From positions 26,018,886 through 26,082,885 of the forward strand of contig CP137685.1 in the NCBI GenBank assembly GCA_037976565.1: a DNA stretch of 64,000 nt, given 5' to 3'. The notes below the pieces were generated by a model. The model was not told where the DNA came from, did not search any database, and saw nothing but the letters and a program-made list of their open reading frames with translations. How positions within the stretch are numbered: the first letter of the stretch is position 1; every line of letters begins with the position of its first letter. The position numbers and the translations under genes were made by a program. Positions 56,945 to 64,000 of the stretch are shown here, piece after piece. The stretch is from Mesocentrotus franciscanus. Taxonomy: Eukaryota > Echinodermata > Echinoidea > Camarodonta > Strongylocentrotidae.

Positions 56945-57243
56945 CCCAGGGCAAAATTTCATAGAGCTGCTTAACGGCCAATTATGTGCTTACGTACGAG
57001 TTACTACTTCATAGCGCTGCTAACCGTATAAGCACACGAAAATGCATACTATAAACCTAACGGTGCTTACTGCAGGAAAATGAATTTTTTAACAATGCAA
57101 ATCCATTGTGAACGCGCAAGGTGGACACCTTGTTTTCTCGATAACATGTGAGACCTATGTGCTAACCTGCTTGAGCAAATTTGTCTGCTACAGTTAGCAC
57201 GAAAATTAGCTTACCGGTAAGCAGCTTTATGAACCTGGGCCCA
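56945..57243. mobile_element. MITE with GCTGCTTA(A/C)CGG termini
   Basis: Starts CCCAGGGCAAAATTTCATAGAGCTGCTTAACGG and ends TTACCGGTAAGCAGCTTTATGAACCTGGGC, an imperfect inverted repeat of ~35 bp over a 299-bp unit. This (C)CTGGG-TTCATAAAGCTGCTTA type is common in invertebrate deuterostomes. It lies inside the large transposon, between its left repeat and the stop codon of its gene. Confidence 0.75.
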
Positions 57244-57339
57244 GAAGACAAAAAAAGCTATTCCAAATACGAACCTGCTCATTACCACAGCTATAGATAT
57301 CCACATAAATTTAGCACTGCATGTCCACAAAATCAAAAT

Positions 57340-60300
57340 CTAACAGTCTCCAGAACAAGAGCACAGTGCAGTGCACTTGAGTGCAGCTTTGGCACATTTG
57401 CAACGTCCAGTGCACCCTTTCTTGCAGCGACAGTGTATCAATTCATGGCACGATTTTGATGCCTCCGGGAGAGTGGTCCAAAGAGGCTGCCACCCAGTTG
57501 TTTCATTTGTCCAGCCCCAGTCAGATGGCTCTGGCATCTCTGGATTCTGCCTGGGTTGGAGGAATGTTCTCAAGGTTTCTAGATTTCTGTGCGAAGAGCT
57601 GTTTCCTGGCATCATTCACTTCCATGCTCTCACTGGTTCGGTCGTACATCAGCACTACAAATCGCTCTAGCAGTAACATTGATCCTTCACTGACCTCACT
57701 TGGCATGCACAGGAGTTCACTAAAAGCATCATTCACCTCTGGGAAAGACTTCCAAGTTTCCCAGGCAGTCTTCTTTCCTCTGCCAGCGAATGCAGAAACA
57801 GTGTCACACCCGGTGAACGCATGAAAGACTGGGAGAGTCATACACTGTGTCGGAGTCATGGTGGCAACCATTTCGTGAACAGCTATGTACCGAAAGCTTG
57901 ATCCGACACCGAAAGCGATCCACAGCTCATCAGGAGCTGCCTTGCTGAATGAAGCCACGGCAAGTACAACCACATCAGTATCAACGGTACGTATGGTTAC
58001 CTTTTGCACCCTTTTTGCACAGCATCTGCCACATGCAAAAGTAGACGAGTGTCAGCCTCCTCGTGCGAGCATGGGGCAAGGCCTGCCAAGTGTGACTCAG
58101 CAGGAGAACAGAGTACTCCACTTCCATCTGTTGCGTATAGTTCCTTGTCCTGTGGTAGAGGAAGATTAACGGCTTCGCGTGACAGGAAAGCAAATAATTC
58201 AGTTTTGTTCTCATCGACTCGGAGGAAGTCCTTCCAGTTTTTTGGCAGCACAGTAGAAGGAGCCACCCTTTTCCTGGTGCCCTTTCCCCTTTTCTGTCTT
58301 GTTGAGGCTTTCAGGCTAGCAGGTAAGTATACATCCCAGACAAGGTCAATGCGGATGCTTTTCTCTAGTTGAGCAAAGATGTATGGGGCAAACACTCTTT
58401 CTCCATACTCTTGAAATGTTCTTGATGTTCCAGGATTGAGCATTTGAACCACAGCTGCACCATCAAGAATTATTGCTTGGGCCACAGGTGCACTATTGTT
58501 TTCGAGCAGATTTGATTCCAGGCAGCGAAGTAGATCTGCTTTAACTCCAAACCGCATTTTCCTCCAGTTGCCAGAGCTGGCGGGGCTGCCTGGTTTTCAT
58601 GGGAGAAGAAATTGTCCATGTCTCCATCCCGTGTCTGACACGAGATGTACAGCCTCGAAAATAGACCACAATCACTCTTAAGTGCTGCGAGCTGTGCCTT
58701 CTGTTTTGACATAACCTTGGCCGGCTGCCGACTGAAAAGTGGCAACTTGTTCTTAGGAAGTGTTTGTGTAATAGGTGTTGTACACTGCTCTAGCCTTTCT
58801 GTCACAAACTTTGTGTACTGCTCCTCACCGAGGGTCTCAATCCTTCTCACCGTTTCAGCCACTTGGGGGTCCATGATGTCGCTTGTGTCAATGACTAGCA
58901 GGTCTTGACTTTGTTCTAGAAATGGATTCCCCATCTCTTCCAGTACTTTCAGAAGTGCCGTAACATCCCTCAGGAATGCTGCCTGCACTCCAGGTTGCTG
59001 GTCATGGTGATGTTGTCCAGTGTGAGCAGAACCATTATTTTGCTTTATGGCCTGTTCCTCAAATTCTGTAGTGATCCTGGCAATTTCTGGCCCTGCTACC
59101 ATCCAGCGTCGGAGTGCTCCTGGATTGCCAGTAAGTCCAATAGCTCCTCCAGAACCTTTCACTGTTGCGTTGTTCTGCTCATGACACTGGTCAATTGCCA
59201 TGGCAGAAAATTTGTTGCTGGTTTTGTGCACTACAAAATTTCCAGACATGAATTCTGCTAGTACATCTGGGTGTTTTACAGCGAGAGTTGTCATGTCACG
59301 GATGTGTACGGAAAGCCATCTGGAGTAGTGCGTGTGATCTAGGGCGAACATCCAGGGCATAATCTGCGTCAGGGATTCCACGTACAGCTTGAAGTTACCT
59401 TCACGAAGAGACCTGATGTACCGCACAGAAGCTCTAATGACAGGGTCTTAAGCCAGAAGTCAAAGTGAACACAGGCCTTTGCTCTCCGTACGCACCACTC
59501 CTCAAAAGGCGGACTATCTGGTTGAATGGCATCAGTATCATCGAATGTGCATTCGTCAATGTAAGCTTGTTGGAGGAGAGTAAAAAGGCTCGCAGCTGTG
59601 ACCTGGTGGGCATGGCGGGTCTTGGTGACATGGCTGGCATGTATGAAGGAATTTGCTGTCCCGGAACTTGCAATGTCGGCCTGTACCATGGCGTTTGTCC
59701 AGCCACTGTCTTCCAACCAGTCTCCCAACAACTTCAACATGGCCATCTCGATGTGTAGACCACCAAACATGATCACAAAGTGATCCTCTCCGTGAGTGTC
59801 TGGCCAGGTCCACTGAATTTCCTTGGCAAGAGCATACAGGGGTTGGTCAGCGGCAAGGACAGGAATTTGACCTGGGTTCAAGTGATGAACTGCTGCCTTG
59901 ACGATGTTCATGGAGTGCCGTATCATTGCCACGGGTGTGCATTGTCAAGAAACAGAGGCAACAGTGCGTTGATTGCTGCAGGTGGGATTACAGCTCGTTG
60001 TGTGTCAGCGTGGTAGGCAGACCACGATATCCAGCCATCAATGGTAGCCTTTTCAACAGCCGTCTTGACTTTGTTGAGCCACACGTACTCATCTTCTGTA
60101 GCAGATGCAGCAGCCAAGAGGTTGGGAGGTCTCACAGGACCTTGTACAGCCGGCGCACTAAAGTCTTTTGTCTTGAAGGCAGCTGGTGGCACAATTGTGT
60201 AGGCCGATGGCAGAGGTGTCACTGACTTTGTAGAAGAGCCACTCTGACTAATCACTGGTACACTACGTTCAGTTCCACTATGTGTATGTGACGGATGCTG

Positions 60301-61195
60301 CATAAGTGAGATTCCGGTGCCGTGGAAGGAATCTTTTGCAGTTGCAGAGCTTGGATTGTGGTCAATGTTGTCCACAGCTCCTTTGGCGGGCACACTACAT
60401 CTTCCATCCTAAAGCGCTTGCAGACACCATCGGCAATGTCAGATGTGAGTTGCAACAGCCTGTCATAGGAGACACACATTCCCAGATTGAACAGTTTGTC
60501 AACCAGCCCTCTACTTCGTGTTACCGCATGGATCTTCAGGGATAAATAGATTGGGAGTGGAGTTTCTTGGCTGCGGCTATGACGTGCTGAGCTTGACTCC
60601 ACGTTCCGTGTATGCTTCACGCTGTTGAAAACCATTAATTGGGAGATTGCAAGGGCAGGTTTTGTGGTGGTTGTGTGGACCAGCTGGGTCTGATGCTTGA
60701 TGTTTGCCCCATCAAGTATCATGTTGACTAGAGCCAAGAGGGATGATGGCACAGATGGCACATCCTGCTGGCAGTTTGCCTGAAACGAACCATTGAAGGA
60801 GAAACTTGAGTCAAAGATCTCTTTGCGTACAACCTGTGCCGCTCGCATTAAGTGCATGGCATCACTGTCATGATGACAGGCATTCAAGAGGTTTGGTCCA
60901 ATGTCCTTCTCAAAACTGAGAAGTGTGTCTCTTCCCTGTGAATGTGCCCTCAGTATAGGAAGTGCAGAAAGCAGTCTGTTTTTCAGTCTGGTGGTGTGAA
61001 TCCGTTTGTCTACAGTCTGACCAAGCTGCTCCAGTCTTACCTTGTAAAGCTGAGCGATGTCTTTAAGTTTGAAGACAGGCGAACTGTCCTCATCATTATC
61101 CATATCTTCCAAGAATGCCACTAGCTCAGCAAACGCTATGCCATGCAGGCAAGAATCATCTCCATCATTGCCTTTGGGTGGCCTTTATGAGTTTT
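57340..61195 (-). pseudogene. FEN1-like nuclease/CXC transposon protein, frameshifted
   Basis: One protein of ~1285 residues is spread over successive frames that abut at about 60385, 59934, 59444, 58558, 58004 and 57560. N-terminal part: FAELVAFLEDMD, VFKLKDIAQLYKVRLEQLG, LPIYLSLKIHA. Middle: ADQPLYALAKEIQW, FGGLHIEMAMLK, ALDHTHYSRWLSVH, DQCHEQNNATVKGSGGAIGL. C-terminal half has XPG/FEN1-type nuclease motifs in order: ILDGAAVV (Asp at 58464), LVWDVYLPASLK (58335), HEEADTR (58062), VDTDVVVLA (57982) and HAFTGCDTVSAF..GRGKKTAW (57805), the last like the FEN1 helix-hairpin region. It ends in a CXC motif, CRCKKGCTGRCKC...CTALCSC. I infer that it cuts or processes DNA for transposition. The middle part is familiar to me as a high-copy uncharacterised family of invertebrate genomes. 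A donor (ACTG|GTAAGTTG at 61341) and an acceptor (CTCATAAAG at 61186) suggest a 5' intron. Confidence 0.8.
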
Positions 61196-61611
61196 ACATG
61201 GGAAATGAACAAGAGATCAAACGACATGTGTCTTCGAGAACATCAAAACTTTTGCCATAAGCAACCCAAACTTATATGAACTAATCATTATATTACTTAG
61301 AACCAAATAAAACACAAAGTAACTTGAAGAACAACTTACCAGTATTATTGAGCAGTAATGGAAAGGAGCAGTTTTCCCGACTTGAATTGAGGTGTTTGTC
61401 GTATACTGCCTAGCTGCCCACTGACCATGCTATGTATATGGTCAGTTATATACAAGACCGGTCTGGATCAAGAATGGTCTGGTGCTAGTTAGTGAAATAA
61501 ACTAACTGAAAGGGTTTAAGATGGGGACTATGCAGGGAACCATTCTTAAAGATATTTGAGACATAGGGGAGAACAAATAACAAATACTTTTTTTTTTTTT
61601 TTTTTTTGGTA
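61196..61611. other. 5' region of the transposon gene
   Basis: On the minus strand a possible first-exon end (CAATAATACTG|GTAAGTTGTTC, donor at 61341-61340) is followed by a ~150-bp possible intron up to an AAG acceptor near 61186. The upstream frame (VYDKHLNSSRENCSF...) lacks an ATG and has a stop at 61414, so the true start is not visible. A CCATGCTATGTATATGG palindrome is at 61425-61441. A T-run (61588-61607) borders the right inverted repeat. Confidence 0.3.
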
Positions 61612-62298
61612 AACTTTAAAAACTTGCTATTTATAGTCAATTTCGACCTTGACCTTGACCTAATTTCAAAACCCTGAGTTCTGGCGATCCCGAAAGTATT
61701 ACCAAATGAATTGGCATCCCCACTTTAGTTAGAAATGATACCTTAATCGTTTTTCTGGACTATTTGGTCAAAAGTTAAGTGTTTTTGAATAGGCGGGACT
61801 GGCAGCCATTTTTATTTGACCTCTCAGGGTCATCAGAGGTCAAATCTGATTTCGCTCTACATCTGAAAATGAATCTCATGGTCTGCAGGGGAACCACTCT
61901 TAAAGAAATTTGAGAACATAGGAGCGAACAAATGACAAATAAATGGGATTTGTTTCGTTGTAAACATTGAAAACTTGCTATTTTTAGTCAATTTTGACCT
62001 TAACCTTGACCTAAATGCAAAACCCGAAAATCTGGCGATCTCAAAAGTATTACCAAATGCATTGGCATCCTCAATTTAGTTGGAAACGACACCTTAAATG
62101 TTTTTCTGGACTATTTGGTTCAAAAGTTAAGCGTGTTTGTACATTAGACCATGCGGACTGGCGGCCATTTTGAATTTGACCTCTCAGGGTCATCAGAGGT
62201 CAAATCTGACTTCCCTCCACATCTGAAAATGAATCTTATGGTCTAAACTAACTATGCTAGAAGTTTCATGCTTTTATCAAAAAGTGCACAATTCTCGC
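61612..62298. repeat. Right terminal inverted repeat, two subunits
   Basis: Mirror image of the left repeat: subunits at about 61625-61880 and 61885-62243, each with GACCTTGACCTTGACC, GGCATCCCC, ATTTGACCTCTCAGGGTCATCAGAGGTCAAA and a CATCTGAAAATGAATCT end, then TTCATGCTTTTATCAAAAAG to the outer end. Identity with the left repeat is high but not perfect (~85-90% by eye), so the copy is not new. Confidence 0.85.
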
Positions 62299-63079
62299 CG
62301 GGTAAAATCGAATGCCATCCAGGTTAGATCAGTACCGATCGCACCCCCTCCACTCCATTAATCCACCCACTCTATGACACTGATGAGAATATAATAATTG
62401 TTTAGCTATCACATATGAAATACTTACCCTATTCAGAAAAGAAAGAATTGCCATAGATATGTATCAAAATTGATATAAATGTGTAGTAGAAAATATTTGA
62501 TCTTGTGCTATTTACAGTAGATATTATTTTCCTGAAACGATTTCAACCCCGTGTACTAATGTATTTACAGCACTTTGTTCAGGTTTTCTTTAGTAGTCAG
62601 GCGTCTAACTAAAATTGTTCAGCTAGCTATAGATCAATCAATCAAAACTATTTGCTTCAAATTCAAAATCATTTATCATTCTATCTATATTTAAGAGCAT
62701 TTTCACGTAATACACTGATACAAAATATTTGTTATGAAACAACAAAATATAGACATGCCATTTGAAGATAGATTTCGGGACCACCAAGAATCCCATTATA
62801 GTTCTATGAAAATAAATATTTTAATTTTTTTAAACAATTTTAAATGCAAAAAAAAATTGTTCTAGGATGCATTTTCTTGTACGTTTTCTTGTTCTATAGC
62901 GTGTATATAAATAAACACATTCATTTTGACACTCAAAGAAAACATAAAAGACGTTTAATCATTAACGAAAATAATCGGTTCTACAATACATGCTCCGGCG
63001 ATGCTCCGCGGTTGATTTGTTTTACGAACCGGGTTTCTAGCTTTAACCCTATACCAATCGCTCAAACTCTAACCCTAAA
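62299..63079. other. Non-coding flank
   Basis: AT-rich sequence right of the transposon with no supported gene. Confidence 0.45.
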
Positions 63080-63081
63080 CC

Positions 63082-63505
63082 CACGTTCAGACCTGACGCG
63101 GCAAAACTTCTGCGTTGTTGTTGTTTTTTAATGACGTTAAGTTTAATTCGCTTCCCATTTCCGTATCTTATAACACAGAGCTAAGTGAATACGCGCGCGT
63201 CCTTTGGTGCGCGCAGTTGCAATTTATGTTACACGTAAAAAAAAAGAAAAACGCGGTGATTCTTTTTCTTTGCGGTGATTTACCGCGCCATATCTGAACA
63301 AGCCTTGACCCTAAATCTTTGATGAAATAAAGCTCAAATATGACGCGGTAAGTGAATTGCAACCGCGCGCGACAAACTGGACGTGCGAGTATCCACCGAG
63401 CTCTGTGGTATCAGATACCGAAATATGACGCATATTACACTTTGCGGCATTGTAATTTTTTTTTTAATCTGCCGCGGTTTGGCCTTGTCATATCTGAACG
63501 AGGTT
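63082..63505. mobile_element. MITE or MITE pair with GTTCAGATATGACGCGG words
   Basis: CGTTCAGACCTGACGCGGCAAAAC at 63083 is opposed by TTTACCGCGCCATATCTGAACAAGCC (to ~63303) and again by GCCGCGGTTTGGCCTTGTCATATCTGAACGAGG (to ~63503). The interior keeps repeating ATATGACGC and GCGGT words. Either a 220-bp element with a second end downstream or two overlapping copies. Confidence 0.55.
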
Positions 63506-64000
63506 TAATTTAGTTGGAGAATTTCGATGCGACTGGGCCACTCAACATTATCAATTGGCCCTCAGACCACAAATTTGACCGGTCCTCAAGCCAAAATATT
63601 GAGCAGCTCATGGCTACGACTTCCTAAACTCCCTAAAAAGCCAGTCCGCCTCCGACATGTAGTCAGCGTATAGCATTACACACTAAAATAATGACGTGAT
63701 GCATCAAAGCTCACAAAGAAACTCATCAAAGTGTTTGTGAATAAGAAGCTTATTGCTCGTTTATGTTACATCGTCTAGGCAACCCCGAAGACAGCTCAAT
63801 AAATGCTAGAGCCCTCGTGTTGTTACTAGCGTTATTGGTATAACATTTCTTTTCCATTCATTGACATAGCAACGTTCTAACAAACTAATATGATGATAAG
63901 AGGGATTAAAGAGAAATATAAATTGCTCAAGAAGAATATTTTTGGTCCGTATTCATAAACACGGTGAAGGTGTACTAATAATTCCGTCCCCTTTATGAAT
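63506..64000. other. Non-coding window end
   Basis: No gene, RNA or repeat is recognised in the last ~500 bases. Confidence 0.5.

Larger units (their letters stand above)
56164..62298 (-). mobile_element. ~6.1-kb transposon with long inverted repeats
   Basis: Terminal inverted repeats lie at 56164-56835 and 61612-62298 (outer ends ...GCAAGAAAATTGTGCAC and GTGCACAATTCTCGC...). They enclose one minus-strand coding region (61195-57340) for a FEN1-like nuclease/CXC protein, with a separate small MITE at 56945-57243 inserted beside its 3' end. The layout (inverted ends, single long reading frame, host flanks unrelated) is that of a self-contained DNA transposon copy. Because the ends are diverged by a few bases (for example one-base gaps in GCAAGAAAATTGTG versus GCGAGAATTGTG), exact termini and target-site duplication are uncertain. 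The frameshifts make this copy inactive as written. Confidence 0.75.

Noticed and set aside
57371..59261. Several plus-strand open frames of 60-147 codons opposite the transposon gene
   Set aside because: The minus-strand frames carry coherent domains and the CXC and nuclease motifs; the plus-strand frames have none and are antisense shadows.
63041..63080. Possible second telomere-type tract (TAACCCT words)
   Set aside because: Only scattered single hexamers (TTTAACCCT, CTCTAACCCTAAACCC), too few and irregular.

Overview
This is a window of animal nuclear DNA, most likely from an echinoderm and probably a sea urchin. It is AT-rich, has long introns with GT..AG borders, is crowded with short inverted-repeat transposons, CR1/Jockey-type retroelement fragments and a tRNA-derived SINE, and carries a short interstitial TTAGGG tract. 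A fold-back element resembles the TU elements known from sea urchins. Species assignment is inference; no bacterial or organellar gene layout is visible.

The main host gene is on the minus strand and runs from 43167 (start codon) to 14926 (stop). I could place 15 coding exons, all with consensus splice sites and matching intron phases (mostly phase 1). They encode a signal peptide, two Ig-like domains, four EGF-like modules, a further Ig domain, three fibronectin III domains, a transmembrane helix and a cytoplasmic tail of about 97 residues. The ectodomain order and EGF signatures are those of Tie (angiopoietin receptor) kinases. However, the last exon ends in a stop codon with no kinase domain and instead carries a series of tyrosine motifs (YENL, YQDL, YQNL, YQDL, YPDV, YEDV), two of them with ITAM spacing. 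No kinase exon is seen in the 14.9 kb beyond. One extra base in a G5 run shifts the frame inside this tail.

The introns hold a 5'-truncated CR1/Jockey-like retrotransposon (17.3-19.6 kb), a GGGCCCCGTC MITE (21.3 kb), a nested fold-back element built on an ACCAGTTGATTT minisatellite (24.5-26.7 kb), a 2.3-kb non-autonomous hAT element with a perfect 8-bp target duplication (28.6-30.9 kb), a TTAA-flanked MITE (33.3 kb), Helitron-like repeats (36.6-38.2 kb), an orphan fibronectin-exon relic (38.5 kb) and two more inverted-repeat elements (40.9 and 41.9 kb).

Left of the gene (1-14.9 kb) are mainly repeats: a hAT-type MITE, a SINE, several tandem arrays, a 1.24-kb-spaced duplicated segment with splice-bounded mini-exons, and an exact 124-bp tandem duplication. 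Right of the gene (43-56 kb) are two CR1/Jockey-like reverse transcriptase fragments, one split by a TTAA MITE, then more MITEs and long simple repeats, including a ~310-bp GAA tract.

The most striking mobile element spans about 56164-62298. It is a ~6.1-kb unit with ~680-bp terminal inverted repeats, each of two related subunits, enclosing one minus-strand coding region of ~1285 codons broken by about six single-base frameshifts. Its C-terminal half carries a complete set of FEN1/XPG-like nuclease motifs (LDG, VWD, HEEAD, DTD, GCDT) followed by a cysteine-rich CXC (tesmin/TSO1-like) motif. I know of no named transposon class with this combination.
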